This document shows positions 1-9,512 of a stretch of DNA of 49,722 bases, one piece after another. The stretch spans positions 1 through 49,722 of the forward strand of contig NZ_JAHBGD010000025.1 of NCBI RefSeq assembly GCF_018390605.1, written 5' to 3'. A program made the position numbers and the translations under genes. The notes under the pieces are model-generated. The model had not been told where the DNA came from and searched no databases. It saw only the letters and a list, made by a program, of their open reading frames with translations. Numbering within the stretch: position 1 is the first letter of the stretch; every line of letters begins with the position of its first letter. The DNA is from Ancylobacter defluvii (GTDB lineage: Bacteria > Pseudomonadota > Alphaproteobacteria > Rhizobiales > Xanthobacteraceae).

Positions 1-366
1 ATGGTCGATCTCGAGGGCGCTGATCTCGATGTCGAACACGTCGATGCCGGCGAATTTCTTGAACAGGACCGCCTTGCCCTCCATCACCGGCTTGGAGGCT
101 TCCGGCCCGATATTGCCGAGCCCGAGTACCGCCGTGCCGTTCGAGACCACCGCGACAAGGTTCTGCTTGGTGGTCAGTTCGGCGGCCAGCGACTTGTCGG
201 CGGCGATCGCCTCGCATACCGCGGCGACGCCGGGCGTGTAGGCGAGCGCCAGGTCGCGCTGGTTGGCAAGCGGCTTGGTCGGCTGGATTTCAAGCTTACC
301 CGGACGCGGAAGCCGGTGATACGTCAGCGCAGAAGCACGCAGAGCATCCGAGATGTAAGACGACAT
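1..366 (-). CDS. maeB: NADP-dependent malic enzyme, N-terminal part (cut by window edge)
   Basis: The reverse strand gives 122 N-terminal residues starting [19 protein letters not shown]. They continue through the malic-enzyme motif [16 protein letters not shown] and a [20 protein letters not shown] stretch, the signature of the malic N-terminal domain. Bacterial family members of the MaeB type are about 750 residues with a C-terminal phosphotransacetylase-like domain, so most of the gene lies beyond the left edge. The enzyme converts malate to pyruvate and CO2 with NAD(P) reduction in the cytoplasm. Its position just downstream of the dicarboxylate permease fits malate feeding pyruvate supply. 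Whether it is the NADP- or NAD-dependent type cannot be told from this fragment. Confidence 0.9.
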   Translation of the reverse strand, partial: MSSYISDALRASALTYHRLPRPGKLEIQPTKPLANQRDLALAYTPGVAAVCEAIAADKSLAAELTTKQNLVAVVSNGTAVLGLGNIGPEASKPVMEGKAVLFKKFAGIDVFDIEISALEIDH

Positions 367-426
367 AGACGCTTCCCCAGCCTCGTCACGCCACACGCGG
401 CGGCAAGGTCATGCAATCGGTAAAGG

Positions 427-448
427 AAAAAAGCGGCGCGCGGGCCGC
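427..448 (-). terminator. Rho-independent terminator downstream of dctA
   Basis: Read on the minus strand, the stem GCGGC, a six-base loop and GCCGC are followed directly by six T residues (positions 432-427). It lies about 55 bases after the dctA stop, between dctA and the malic enzyme start, so it should end the dctA transcript. Confidence 0.65.
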
Positions 449-454
449 GAACAG

Positions 455-486
455 GATCACGCCGCCCAAATGAGAGCGGCGTGATC
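455..486 (-). terminator. Perfect 11-bp hairpin just after the dctA stop
   Basis: GATCACGCCGC (455-465) and GCGGCGTGATC (476-486) form a perfect inverted repeat with a 10-base loop, starting 16 bases after the dctA stop codon. No T-run follows directly, so it may protect the mRNA 3' end or act together with the terminator at 427-448. Confidence 0.45.
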
Positions 487-501
487 GACAGTGCCGTCGC
501 C

Positions 502-1848
502 TTATTCGGCCGCAACCGGCAGCGGGGCGAGTTCTTCCTCTTCCGAGGGCAGGTCCATAGGCTGGCCGGCAAGAGCGGCGCTCAGACGGTTGCTGTCGAG
601 TTCGCCTTCCCAGCGAGCCACCACCACGGTCGCCGTCGCATTGCCGATGAAGTTGGTCAGCGCGCGGCATTCCGACATGAAGCGGTCGATGCCGAGGATG
701 AGCGCCATGCCGGCGACCGGCACCGCGGGAACCACCGAGAGCGTCGCCGCCAGCGTGATGAAACCGGCGCCTGTGATGCCCGCCGCGCCCTTTGAGGAGA
801 GCATGGCGACCAGCAACAGCACGATCTGGTCCTGCAGGCTGAGGTCGATGCCGGTGGCCTGCGCGATGAACAGCGCCGCCAGCGTCATGTAGATGTTGGT
901 GCCGTCGAGATTGAAGGAGTAGCCGGTCGGGATGACGAGACCGACCACCGACTTGCGGCAACCCGCCTGCTCCATCTTCTCCATCAGGCTGGGCAGCGCG
1001 GCCTCGGACGAGGAGGTGCCGAGCACCAACAGCAGCTCTTCCTTGAGATAGCGGATGAGGGCGACGATGGAGAAGCCATTGTAGCGTGCTACCGCGCCGA
1101 GCACGATGAACACGAACAGGAAGCTGGTGATGTAGAAGGTACCGACCAGCATGGCGAGATGGGCGATCGAGCCGATGCCGTACTTGCCGATGGTGAACGC
1201 CATCGCGCCGAAAGCGCCGATCGGCGCCGCCTTCATCAGAATCTCGACCAGGCGGAAGAAGACCTGCGAGGCCGAGTTCAGCACGTGCATCAGCGGTTCG
1301 GCACGCGGACCGACGCCGGCCATGGCGATGCCAAACAGAACCGCGAAGAAAAGAACCTGGAGAATATCCCCGGACGCAAACGCGCTTACCGGCGTCGTCG
1401 GGATGATGTTGCTCAGGAAGCCGATCAGGGACTGTTCGTGCGCCTTGGCGGCATAGTCGGCCACGGCCTTGGCATCGAGCGAAGCCGGATCGATGTTCAG
1501 GCCCGCGCCGGGACGCACCACGTTGGCGACCACGAGACCGATGATCAGCGCCAGCGTCGAAAAGGTAATGAAATACAGCATGGCCTTGCCGGCGACGCGG
1601 CCGACCTTGCCGAGATCGCGCATGTTGGCGATGCCGGTCGCGACCGTCAGGAAGATGACCGGAGCGATGATCATCTTCACCAGCTTGATGAAGGCGTCGC
1701 CGAGCGGCTTCATGTCTGCGCCGAGGCTGGGATAGAAATGGCCAAGCGCTACGCCCGCCGCGATAGCGAAGAGCACCTGAAAGTAGAGCTGCTTATAGAA
1801 TTTGCGCGGCGCGGCTTTCACCGGGCTCGGGCTGATGGCGTAGGCCAT
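502..1848 (-). CDS. dctA: C4-dicarboxylate:cation symporter DctA
   Basis: This 448-residue protein is a glutamate/aspartate:cation symporter (DAACS) family member that imports succinate, fumarate and malate across the inner membrane. The family hallmarks are visible: the serine-rich re-entrant loop [12 protein letters not shown], the [18 protein letters not shown] segment and the [20 protein letters not shown] segment, with multiple hydrophobic helices throughout. Length matches DctA (about 440-450 residues). The ATG at 1848 has a strong AGGAGG ribosome site a few bases upstream. It is divergent from dctBD and carries a sigma-54 promoter upstream, the classical rhizobial arrangement, so DctB/DctD should induce it in response to dicarboxylates. 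Confidence 0.96.
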   Translation of the reverse strand: MAYAISPSPVKAAPRKFYKQLYFQVLFAIAAGVALGHFYPSLGADMKPLGDAFIKLVKMIIAPVIFLTVATGIANMRDLGKVGRVAGKAMLYFITFSTLALIIGLVVANVVRPGAGLNIDPASLDAKAVADYAAKAHEQSLIGFLSNIIPTTPVSAFASGDILQVLFFAVLFGIAMAGVGPRAEPLMHVLNSASQVFFRLVEILMKAAPIGAFGAMAFTIGKYGIGSIAHLAMLVGTFYITSFLFVFIVLGAVARYNGFSIVALIRYLKEELLLVLGTSSSEAALPSLMEKMEQAGCRKSVVGLVIPTGYSFNLDGTNIYMTLAALFIAQATGIDLSLQDQIVLLLVAMLSSKGAAGITGAGFITLAATLSVVPAVPVAGMALILGIDRFMSECRALTNFIGNATATVVVARWEGELDSNRLSAALAGQPMDLPSEEEELAPLPVAAE

Positions 1849-1954
1849 TGGCGTCCTCCTAGTGGATCCGTCGTCGCCTCATTGAGTGGGCGGCGTTGGG
1901 AGCCGGGATCGATGGATCGGGAACGGCGTCTACGCGCCGTACGCCGACTCCTGC

Positions 1955-1969
1955 GCAAGGGGCATGCCA
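1955..1969 (-). promoter_or_regulatory. Sigma-54 (-24/-12) promoter of dctA
   Basis: On the minus strand the sequence reads TGGCAT, five bases (GCCCC), then TTGC. This matches the RpoN consensus TGGCAC-N5-TTGC with one mismatch and the correct spacing. The expected start of transcription is about 12 bases downstream, near 1943, leaving a leader of roughly 95 bases before the dctA ATG. DctD, an AAA+ sigma-54 activator encoded next door, is the obvious activator. Confidence 0.8.
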
Positions 1970-2052
1970 GATGCGCGCCTTTCGCGGCTCGATCGTAACA
2001 CTCTGATTTTTAATAGATATTTATACCACAAAAAATGCCGACTCGACACGAA

Positions 2053-2102
2053 GTGCGAAATACCGCACAAGTGGGCTTGCAGAATGTGCGAAAAATCGCA
2101 CA
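2053..2102. promoter_or_regulatory. Tandem DctD-type upstream activator palindromes
   Basis: Two inverted repeats share the same arms: GTGCG-N6-CGCAC (2053-2068) and TGTGCG-N6-CGCACA (2085-2102). Their centres are 33 bp apart, about three helical turns. They sit roughly 110-160 bp upstream of the predicted dctA start of transcription, where a sigma-54 activator normally binds. Tandem DctD sites upstream of dctA are established in Sinorhizobium; assigning these palindromes to DctD is inference from position and symmetry. The second palindrome lies at the very 5' end of dctB. Confidence 0.72.
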
Positions 2103-2116
2103 CTGGGAAGATCGCT

Positions 2117-3955
2117 GTGCGATTATTGAAACGTCTCGGCAGTCCTCGCCTGATCAAACGGTGGCGCCGCCTCGCCTGGCGTGCCGTCCCGCTGCTCGCG
2201 ACGGCGCTGCTTCTGGTCGCGCTCGACCAGATCGCCCGCTATGGCGCCGAGCGCTGGGTGCTGGTCCAGCTTCGCGCCGACGCGCAGGCCGCCGCCGAAC
2301 TGCGTGCGGCGGTACTGCGCAGCGAGATCGAGAAGCAGCGCTCGCTGCCGGTGGTGCTGGCGCAGGACCCGGACGTGCGCGCGGCCCTTTCGGAGCACAA
2401 CCCGGTGATGCTGCGCGCACTGGACGCCAGATTCGAGACGCTGGCCGCCGGCACACGCGCAAGCGTCATTTATCTACTCGACTCCAAAGGCATCACGCTC
2501 GCGGCAAGCAACTATCGCGAGCCAACCTCGTTCGTCGGCAGCGACTATTCGTTCCGCCCCTATTTCCGGCACGCCATGGCGGAGGGCGCGGCCGAGCACT
2601 TCGCCTTCGGCACGGTGAGCCGCCGGCCGGGCCTATATCTGACACGGCGGATCGACGGCGAGGACGGACCGCTCGGTGTCATCGTGGTCAAGGCGGAGTT
2701 CTCCGGGGTCGAGGATGATTGGCGCCGGCTCGCCGGGCCAACCTTCGTCACCGACACACGCCATATCGTTCTGGTGACCAGCGTACCGGGCTGGCAGTTC
2801 CGCGCCATCGCCGAAATCACCAACGAGGAACGGGTACGGATCCGCGCCAGCCTCCAATTCGGCGATGCCTCGCTCGATCCGCTGCCGATCGTGGTTGAGG
2901 GCGACGACCAGGTGCGCGTGACGATGCCGGACGGCGGAGCGGAGCGCGTGTTCGTCGAGGCCGCCGCCCCGGTACCCAGCACCGGCTGGACACTTCATGT
3001 TCTGGAGCCGATGGCGGCTACCGCCAACGTCGCTATCGCCGCGGCGCGAGTGCTGGCGCTGCTCGGCGGCGCGCTGCTGGTCATCGCGCTCGCGTTTGGC
3101 TGGTATCGCCGCCGCCGGGCGTTGCAAAAGCGCCGGCGCGAAGAGCGGGCGCGGCGCGAATTGGAGCGGCGGGTGGAGGAGCGCACACTCGAACTGAGCA
3201 CCGCCAACGACCGGCTGCGCGAGGAGATGGACCAGCGCCAGCATGCCCAGTCGGCCCTGCAGGGGCTTCAGGATGAACTGGTGCAGGCGAGCAAGCTCGC
3301 GGTACTCGGCCAGATCGCGGCCAGCGTCGCTCACGAGGTCAACCAGCCCGTGGCGGCGATCCGCACCTTCGCCGAGAGCGGCGGGCTGCTGCTGGCACGC
3401 GGCGATACTTTGAGCGCGGGGGGCAATCTCGCCACCATTGTCGGGCTGACCGAGCGCATCGGCGTCATCACCGGCGAATTGCGAGCCTTCGCGCGCAAGA
3501 CGCCGGGCCATCTCGGGCCGGTATCGCTGCGCGAGGCCATGGAGGGCGCGATGCTGCTGCTCGGCCACCGGCTGCGCGAGCAGGACATCACACTGGAGAT
3601 CGACCTGAGTGCCGGCGATATACTGGTGGTGGCCGAGCGGGTGCGGCTGGAGCAGGTGCTGGTCAACCTGTTGCAAAACGCGCTGGAGGCGTTAACCGGC
3701 CAGACTGGCGGGCGGATACGGGTAGAGGCGCGCGCCGAAGGCGGCAACGCCGTGATCACCCTCATGGACAATGGTCCCGGCCTGCCGGATGCAGTGCTGC
3801 AGGCACTCTTCATGCCCTTCACCACCACCAAGCCGGCCGGGCTCGGACTGGGGCTGGTGATCTCTCACGACATCGTCGCCGAATTCGGCGGCTCGCTCGC
3901 CGCCGCCAATCGCGACGGTGCGGTCTTCACTCTCATACTCCCGCGAGTGCCGTAA
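2117..3955 (+). CDS. dctB: C4-dicarboxylate sensor histidine kinase DctB
   Basis: Membrane sensor kinase of about 612 residues from the GTG at 2117. One transmembrane helix lies near residues 20-40, followed by a large periplasmic double-PAS (Cache-like) sensor region, a second helix ([19 protein letters not shown]) and a coiled-coil linker. The HisKA motif [16 protein letters not shown] has its phospho-His at about residue 406. The HATPase domain shows [10 protein letters not shown] (N box), DNGPGLP (G1) and [13 protein letters not shown] (G2). The frame is open back to 1886, and an ATG at 2084 is possible. I chose GTG 2117 because GGGAAG precedes it at good distance and because earlier starts would overlap the activator palindromes. 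It signals to DctD, whose start overlaps its stop codon. Confidence 0.93.
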   Translation: MRLLKRLGSPRLIKRWRRLAWRAVPLLATALLLVALDQIARYGAERWVLVQLRADAQAAAELRAAVLRSEIEKQRSLPVVLAQDPDVRAALSEHNPVMLRALDARFETLAAGTRASVIYLLDSKGITLAASNYREPTSFVGSDYSFRPYFRHAMAEGAAEHFAFGTVSRRPGLYLTRRIDGEDGPLGVIVVKAEFSGVEDDWRRLAGPTFVTDTRHIVLVTSVPGWQFRAIAEITNEERVRIRASLQFGDASLDPLPIVVEGDDQVRVTMPDGGAERVFVEAAAPVPSTGWTLHVLEPMAATANVAIAAARVLALLGGALLVIALAFGWYRRRRALQKRRREERARRELERRVEERTLELSTANDRLREEMDQRQHAQSALQGLQDELVQASKLAVLGQIAASVAHEVNQPVAAIRTFAESGGLLLARGDTLSAGGNLATIVGLTERIGVITGELRAFARKTPGHLGPVSLREAMEGAMLLLGHRLREQDITLEIDLSAGDILVVAERVRLEQVLVNLLQNALEALTGQTGGRIRVEARAEGGNAVITLMDNGPGLPDAVLQALFMPFTTTKPAGLGLGLVISHDIVAEFGGSLAAANRDGAVFTLILPRVP

Positions 3956-5286
3956 TGGATGTGGCCTTCATCGACGACGACGACGCGCTGCGCGCCGCCA
4001 ACACTCAGGCGCTGATGCTGGCAGGCTATGCGGTGGCACCCTACCATTCCGCCGCCGCCGCGCTCGCCGAGCTCGACGCCTCGTTCAGCGGGATCGTGGT
4101 GAGCGACGTACGCATGCCGGGCATGGATGGGCTCGAACTTTTCCGCCGCCTGAAGCGCATGGACGCCGACCTGCCGATCGTCCTTATCACCGGCCACGGC
4201 GACATAGCGATGGCGGTGGAGGCAATGCGGGAAGGTGCCTACGACTTTATCGCCAAGCCATATGCGCTCGACCGGCTGCTCGGGGCGGTGCGCCACGCGC
4301 TGGAGAAGCGGCGCCTCGTGCTCGACAATCGAGCGCTGCGGCAGGCGGCAGAGACGGCAAGCGTCGACATGCCGTTGCTCGGCACCACGCCAGTGATGGA
4401 ACGGCTGCGCCAGACGCTGCGCCAGATCGCTGACGCCGATATCGACGTGCTGGTGGAAGGCGAGACTGGCAGCGGCAAGGAAGTGGTGGCGAGCGCGCTG
4501 CACCGCTGGAGCCGGCGCATGGCGCGGCCGCTGGTGGCGGTCAATTGCGGGGCCGTGCCGGAAACCGTTATAGAGAGCGAACTGTTCGGGCATGAACCCG
4601 GTGCCTTCACCGGCGCCGTGAAGAAGCGGGTCGGGCGCATCGAGCATGCCCATGGCGGCACGCTGTTCCTCGACGAGATCGAGGCGATGTCCCCCGCCTT
4701 ACAGGTGAAGCTGCTGCGGGTACTGGAGGCGCGCGAGATCACCCCGCTTGGTACCAACGAGATCCGCAAGGTCGACATCCGGGTCGTGGCGGCCTCGAAG
4801 GTCTACTTGCAAGAGCTGGTGCGCCGCGGCAGCTTCCGGGAAGACCTGTACTATCGCCTGCACGTCGCAGCGGTGCGCATCCCACCGCTGCGCGAGCGCA
4901 AGGCCGACGTGCCGCTGCTGTTCGGCCATTTCCTAGGCCAAGCCGCTAAGCGTTTCCGTCGCCCGGCGCCGCTCATCACGGCTGCGACCCGCGATCATCT
5001 CGCCAACCACGACTGGCCGGGGAACGTGCGCGAACTCGCCCATTATGCGGAGCGGGTCGCGCTTGGCCTCGCCGACGACATCCCGCCGCCGGCGTCGGCG
5101 GAGGACGACGCATCGACCGCCAGCCTGCCCGAGCGGATGGAAGCTTACGAGGCGGCGCAGATCCGTAACGCCCTCGCCGCCACTCATGGCGACATCCAGG
5201 CAACGCTGAAGCGCCTCGGCATCCCCCGCAAGACGCTGTACGACAAACTGCGCCGTCACGATATCGATCAGGGTGCCTATCGTTAA
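3955..5286 (+). CDS. dctD: Sigma-54-dependent response regulator DctD
   Basis: NtrC-family activator of 443 residues. The receiver domain (about 1-120) has the acidic pocket DDDD at 7-10, phospho-acceptor D51 in [10 protein letters not shown] and K101. The AAA+ domain has Walker A GETGSGKE at 169-176 and the sigma-54 contact loop GAFTGA at 216-221, followed by the Walker B segment [13 protein letters not shown] Fis-type helix-turn-helix occupies the last 40 residues ([21 protein letters not shown]). Its ATG overlaps the dctB stop by one base (TAATG), indicating translational coupling. The expected targets are the palindromes at 2053-2102, driving dctA from its sigma-54 promoter. Confidence 0.95.
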   Translation: MDVAFIDDDDALRAANTQALMLAGYAVAPYHSAAAALAELDASFSGIVVSDVRMPGMDGLELFRRLKRMDADLPIVLITGHGDIAMAVEAMREGAYDFIAKPYALDRLLGAVRHALEKRRLVLDNRALRQAAETASVDMPLLGTTPVMERLRQTLRQIADADIDVLVEGETGSGKEVVASALHRWSRRMARPLVAVNCGAVPETVIESELFGHEPGAFTGAVKKRVGRIEHAHGGTLFLDEIEAMSPALQVKLLRVLEAREITPLGTNEIRKVDIRVVAASKVYLQELVRRGSFREDLYYRLHVAAVRIPPLRERKADVPLLFGHFLGQAAKRFRRPAPLITAATRDHLANHDWPGNVRELAHYAERVALGLADDIPPPASAEDDASTASLPERMEAYEAAQIRNALAATHGDIQATLKRLGIPRKTLYDKLRRHDIDQGAYR

Positions 5287-5315
5287 GCCAACTTGCTAGG
5301 CCATGCACTGCCGCA

Positions 5316-5531
5316 TCAATGCGACTTGAAGGCACGAAGCGGCGGCGCAGCGCCCTCGTATTCCGCGACCTTGGGATCGATGCCGATGACCTCGCACATA
5401 CCCGCGACGAGCTACCTGATTTGCTTCGGCGGGTGCTTCTTCGCTTTCCGCGCGTACGGGACAAGGTCTTCGACCCCCCACATATGCACTTTTCCGGCAA
5501 CGATGAGGAAGCCGCCAGATGAAGCATTCAT
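5316..5531 (-). pseudogene. Degraded ORF, ParB-like N-terminal remnant
   Basis: The minus strand reads MNASSGGFLIVAGKVHMWGV, then EDLVPYARKAKKHPPKQIR, an in-frame TAG, and 31 further residues to a TGA. The phrase VEDLVPYARKAKKHPPKQIR resembles the start of ParB-like nuclease domains found on phages and mobile elements (typical form: DLxPYARNARxHxxxQIxQI). The stretch after the stop does not continue that domain convincingly, so an internal deletion is likely. The assignment rests on pattern recall only. It lies at the left border of the mobile-element scar. Confidence 0.35.
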
Positions 5532-5749
5532 AGGGGTTTTCCTTGCAATTGGCCGCGCTGGCAAAACCGGAGCGGAGTGCGAATTTCGCGCGCGGAATAA
5601 CGCGCGTTTTCCGGGGCGGTGGGACCGCGCATAAGGGGAGAGTTGCATACAGTTCCTATGTCGCCCACCGGCAATAGTCGCGGGAGGATCGGCCGTTGCT
5701 CACCAGCACGCGCATGGCGGCACAGATCCGGCACATGCCAGACCCAGGA

Positions 5750-6042
5750 GAGCGGCAGAGAAAGACCCGTCGGTCGAAAAGCAGCGCGCTCGACATCGCC
5801 ACGTCGATAGATCGGAGAATACGTTCGAGCGCTTGGCGCGCGACTGGCACAAAATGTCAGCACCCCAGTGGACCGAAACCCACTGCTATGACGTGCTCCA
5901 CTCCCTTGAGCGTGACGTGTTTCCGACGCTCGGCAACCGCGAGATAGGAGACATTTCGGCGACCGACGTACTCGACGTGCTGCGAGCGATCGAGGATCGA
6001 CCGGCCATTGAGACGGCGAAGCGGGTCCGCCAGCGCATATCC
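5750..6042 (+). pseudogene. P4-type phage integrase, N-terminal remnant
   Basis: The frame reads AAEKDPSVEKQRARHRH, then NTFERLARDWHKMSAPQW, then a core-binding helix region with LERDVFPTLGNREIGDISATDVLDVL and ETAKRVRQRISAV. This is the SAM-like core-binding domain of P4-family tyrosine recombinases. The catalytic domain is absent: near 6045 the reading frame passes without a stop into IS3 transposase sequence. Upstream the N-terminal domain is also missing. No functional integrase can be made. Confidence 0.75.
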
Positions 6043-6824
6043 GCCGTGTACTACGACAAGCCGGCCATCCGCATCAACGACACCGCGCTCGTCGAGACGA
6101 TGGCGGCGATCTCCGAGAGCTTCGAGGCTTATGGCTATCGCCGGATGCAGGCAGCGCTGCGGCATCGCGGCCTGATCGTCAATCACAAGAAGATCGGCGA
6201 TTGATGCGCGAGCACGGCCTCCAGCCTCGACGGCGTCGGCGCTAGATCGCCACCACCGATAGCGATCACGAGTTGCCGACCTTCCCGAACCTGGCGAGGG
6301 ACATGATTCCCGACGGGCCGAACCAGCTCTGGGTGGCCGACATCACCTATGTCGCGATCACCATCGGCTTCGTCTATGTCGCCGTCATCCTCGATGCCTG
6401 GTCTCGCAAGGTCGTCGGCTACGCCATCGGCCGCTCGATCGACGTCCGGCTGACGCTGGCCGCCCTGCGCACAGCTATCTAAAAGCGAGGACCGCTACCC
6501 GGCTGCATCCACCACACGGACCGCGGCTCGCAATACGCGGCTGGACGCTACCGGCAAGCCCTCGCCGAACATGGCCAGGTCGGATCGATGGGGCACCGCG
6601 GCAATCCCTATGATAACGCTAAGGCCGAGAGCTTCATGAAAACGCTCAAGGTCGAGGCCGTCTATCCGATGGCCTATGAGACGTTCGACGATGTCGCTGC
6701 CGACCTTCCGCGCTTTATCGATCAGGTCCACAATGCCAGCCGACTGCACTCCGCGCTCGGCTATCTCAGCCCTCAGCAGTTCGAGGATCAACACGCCCGG
6801 CTCTCGGTCAAAACCGCAGCCTGA
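6043..6824 (+). pseudogene. IS3-family transposase (OrfB), 5'-truncated and broken
   Basis: The sequence encodes most of an IS3-family OrfB. Recognisable parts are FEAYGYRRMQAALRHRG, then NQLWVADITYVAI with the first catalytic Asp, [22 protein letters not shown] with the second Asp, and [20 protein letters not shown] with the catalytic Glu. The end is [20 protein letters not shown]. Three lesions are visible: a frameshift near 6198-6205, an in-frame TAG near 6245 and a TAA at 6481-6483. OrfA and the left inverted repeat are missing because the element is joined directly to the integrase fragment. It is not active. Confidence 0.88.
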
Positions 6825-6869
6825 TCCTGTCTACCAGCAGCGGCGAACTCCAATCGGGGGGCAACTTTG

Positions 6870-7060
6870 CGTGCCGTTTGACAAGGTGATCGCCCGGCGT
6901 TTCCGTGAAGGCCCCGGTGGCTTCTGAGCGCGGAGAACTACATCGCGATCACCGGCACCTCACGTCCGACCACCACGCGCGACCTGCACGATCTGGTCGG
7001 AAAAGGCGCCCTGACGCGAGCCGGTGAGCTCCGCTATACGCGCTACCATCTGAATTTGAC
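6870..7060 (+). pseudogene. Fic-family protein, C-terminal remnant
   Basis: Two frames together give the end of a Fic protein: DKVIARRFREGPGGF in one frame, then, after a shift, SAENYIAITGTSRPTTTRDL and HDLVGKGALTRAGELRYTRY. This matches the C-terminal winged-helix module that follows the Fic fold in many Fic proteins (form: xxKYAxLTKTSRATAxRDLxDLVEKG). The HPFxxGNGR active site is not present in the window, so only a tail is left. Confidence 0.6.
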
Positions 7061-7199
7061 GGGAATCGCTTGGAAGCCATGGTTCCATGAGCAATGTGGC
7101 CCAATACTCGAGGACTGGCTTGGGTGCCACGGCAAGCGTCGCTGATATGCCGAATGCGCCAGCGGCACCGGCAATCCCTAGAATTGCCAGTGCCAAACC

Positions 7200-7829
7200 T
7201 CAGATCTCCGTTTGCTCCGATAGACTCCAGGCATCGTCGACTTCGATCCCGAGATACCGCACGGTGCTTTCGAGCTTGGTGTGACCGAGCAGGAGCTGGC
7301 AGGCACGCAGATTTCCGGTCCGCCTGTAAAGAATGGAGAATTTTGTTCGCCGTAGGCTGGGCGTACCGTAATCCCCCGGGTTGAGGCCGATCAGGCCGAC
7401 CCATTGGTCGACGAGCCGCCCATACTGCCGACTGGTGACGTGTCCTCCGCTGTGGCTGCGGCTCGGCCAAAGCCAGTCGCTTCCCTTTGCGCGCCGGATT
7501 GCGAGCCACGCAGCGAGTGCACCCTTCGTCGGTTCGGTGATCTCGAAGGCAACCGGCTGGCCGGTCTTGTGCTGGACGACCAACGATCTCGCGCGAATGC
7601 CGCTGCCGGAGAATACGTCGCCGACCTTCAGTGTGACCAGATCGCAGCCACGCAATTTGCTGTCGATGGCAAGGTTGAACATGGCGAGATCGCGCACCCG
7701 ATTGGCAATCTGCAGCCGCGTGCGCAGCGCCCAGATATGCTTGGGCTTCAGGGGAGGCTGGCGAAGGGACTGTAACGAGCTACGACCACATAGCGTGATC
7801 GACAACAAGCCGCCGATATCGCTCCTCAA
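7200..7829 (-). CDS. Tyrosine-type site-specific recombinase, catalytic His replaced by Pro
   Basis: A compact 209-residue tyrosine recombinase of the short type common in Rhizobiales. The first catalytic Arg sits in LAIDSKLRGCDLVTLKV. The C-terminal block reads TPSLRRTKFSILYRRTG, LRACQLLLGHTKLESTVRYL and GIEVDDA. The HxxR box is normally T-H-S-L-R-R in this group, but the codon here is CCC (Pro) instead of CAC, a single-base change. The later GH box and the tyrosine (VRYLG) are kept. The first 25 or so residues are unlike the family and the start is uncertain. The protein may still bind DNA but is probably impaired in strand exchange. It forms the right border of the decayed element. Confidence 0.72.
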   Translation of the reverse strand: MRSDIGGLLSITLCGRSSLQSLRQPPLKPKHIWALRTRLQIANRVRDLAMFNLAIDSKLRGCDLVTLKVGDVFSGSGIRARSLVVQHKTGQPVAFEITEPTKGALAAWLAIRRAKGSDWLWPSRSHSGGHVTSRQYGRLVDQWVGLIGLNPGDYGTPSLRRTKFSILYRRTGNLRACQLLLGHTKLESTVRYLGIEVDDAWSLSEQTEI

Positions 7830-8061
7830 TCGGCCCCCGCCAGGCAGCCCGCGGTGACCGATGTTCCCTTGGAAGAAGGCCAGAAGGCCGGTCCAACGTT
7901 GGGGGCAACGTCAGACGATATTCGCGTTACTGTTAGCGCCAACCTGGCTCACTGATAGAAAATGCACTGCAAGCGGCGCCAAATTGCCACATTTATTGAA
8001 GAGCCCAGTCATCAATTCAGTAGTATCGTGCAAATTCTCTCAGATTCTATCGCTGGCACCC

Positions 8062-9321
8062 ATGACGAACGACATTAAGTCTCCTTCTTTCCAGAAATGG
8101 ACGGAGCATGCCTATCACCGCAATTGGCTTCTGGCACAGGCAAACGGCCTGTTCGAGTTTTTCCAGCACAATTCGATCAACCCCAAAGGCGGCTTCTACG
8201 ACCTTGACGACATCGGCCGACCTCTCAATCCCGTCGGCCAGGTCCGCCCGATTCATATCGCTGCGCGCGCCGTGCATTGCTTCGCCATCGGCACTTTACT
8301 AGGGCGCCCCGGTGCGTCTGCCGTGGTCGACCACGGCATGGAGTATATTTGGAACCATCATCGAGATACCAGGAATGGCGGCTATTTCTGGTCGCTCGAC
8401 GACAATGGACCTGTTGATGCAAGCAAGCAGGGTTACGGTCATGCCTTCGTTCTGCTTGCGGCTTCCTCTGCGAAGACCATAGGCCACCCGCTCGCCGACA
8501 CCATGCTTGCCGATATTACGGACGTCCTGAACACCAAATTCTGGGAAGACAGACACAACGCCATCGTCGAGGAATTTACCGCTGACTGGCAGGCGCTCGG
8601 CCGCGACGATTACCGTGGCCAGAATTCCAATATGCATCTGACGGAGGCGTTAATGGCCGCCTTCGAAGCGACCGGCGACCTCAGCTATCTCAGCAAGGCC
8701 GAGAGCATTGCCGACCTCATCATACGTCGCATCGCCGGTGGCGTCGGCTGGCGCGTGGCCGAGCATTTCAGTGCCGACTGGGATCTCGACACGCATTACT
8801 ATCATCCGAACGAGATGTTCCGCCCGGCCGGCACCACCCCGGGCCACTGGCTGGAATGGGCGCGGCTCATCCTGCAGCTTTGGGTTCTCGGCGGCCGAAA
8901 GCACGACTGGATGCCGATTGCGGCCAAGAATCTGTTCTCGCAATCGATCGTACTTGGTTGGGATGAAGAGAAGGGCGGGTTCTTCTATACGCTCGACTGG
9001 AGCGACAGGCCGGACAAGCGCAACAAGCTGTGGTGGCCCGCCTGCGAAGGCGCGGGCGCGGCGCACTTCCTCAATGAGCATCTCCCCAGCGATTTTCACG
9101 AGGAATACTACCGCAAGATCTGGGACCTGATCGAGCGCGCCTTCATCGATCACAAGAACGGCGGCTGGCACGAGGAACTGACGGAAAACCTCCTGCCCTC
9201 GCACACCCTGTTCCCCGGCAAGGGCGACATCTATCACGCCCTGCAGGCCTGCCTCATCCCCCTCTTCCCGGCAACCGGAAGCTTGACGAAGGTCATCGCC
9301 GAAGCCAACGGAAAGATTTGA
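8062..9321 (+). CDS. AGE/YihS-family sugar isomerase
   Basis: Protein of 419 residues of the N-acylglucosamine 2-epimerase superfamily, an (alpha/alpha)6 barrel. The closest recalled relative is YihS (aldose-ketose isomerase acting on sulfoquinovose and mannose). Shared signatures are HIAARAVHCFAIG, GRPGASAVVDHG, VDASKQGYGHAF, DDYRGQNSNMH and PAGTTPGHWLEWARL; the conserved histidines of the last two are the expected catalytic residues. The frame is open upstream, but homology begins after ATG 8062; no clear ribosome site is visible. With a fructokinase and fructose-type importer next door, mannose-to-fructose isomerisation is a reasonable inference. Sulfoquinovose is possible, though no sulfo-sugar partner genes are seen. 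Confidence 0.82.
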   Translation: MTNDIKSPSFQKWTEHAYHRNWLLAQANGLFEFFQHNSINPKGGFYDLDDIGRPLNPVGQVRPIHIAARAVHCFAIGTLLGRPGASAVVDHGMEYIWNHHRDTRNGGYFWSLDDNGPVDASKQGYGHAFVLLAASSAKTIGHPLADTMLADITDVLNTKFWEDRHNAIVEEFTADWQALGRDDYRGQNSNMHLTEALMAAFEATGDLSYLSKAESIADLIIRRIAGGVGWRVAEHFSADWDLDTHYYHPNEMFRPAGTTPGHWLEWARLILQLWVLGGRKHDWMPIAAKNLFSQSIVLGWDEEKGGFFYTLDWSDRPDKRNKLWWPACEGAGAAHFLNEHLPSDFHEEYYRKIWDLIERAFIDHKNGGWHEELTENLLPSHTLFPGKGDIYHALQACLIPLFPATGSLTKVIAEANGKI

Positions 9322-9421
9322 GACGATTGCAGGAGATGCATGTGAGGCGGCCCGCCACCAAATGGACCCGCGCCGGCGGCCTCGGATCAGGCCCGAACCT
9401 GCAGGCATTTATACCTGGGAA

Positions 9422-9462
9422 GCCGCCGGACATCCGAAAGCTTCAGATCAGGCTCCGGCGGC
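9422..9462. repeat. Inverted repeat between convergent isomerase and kinase genes
   Basis: GCCGCCGGA (9422-9430) and TCCGGCGGC (9454-9462) are perfect complements separated by 23 bases, lying between two convergent genes. No T-run follows on either strand, so it is at best a weak bidirectional terminator or an mRNA end structure. Confidence 0.4.
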
Positions 9463-9512
9463 CGGGAGAGAAACAATACCCGCGGCGGCCAAAATCACCA
9501 TGTGCCAGCATT

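Noticed and set aside
6960..7196. Minus-strand ORF with a hydrophobic N-terminus (GIAGAAGAFGISATLAVA)
   Set aside because: It overlaps the Fic remnant in a decayed region and shows no family match; treated as chance.
8062..9321. Sulfoquinovose-specific pathway based on YihS similarity
   Set aside because: No sulfo-sugar kinase, aldolase, glucosidase or sulfolactaldehyde enzyme is nearby; kept only as an alternative substrate.
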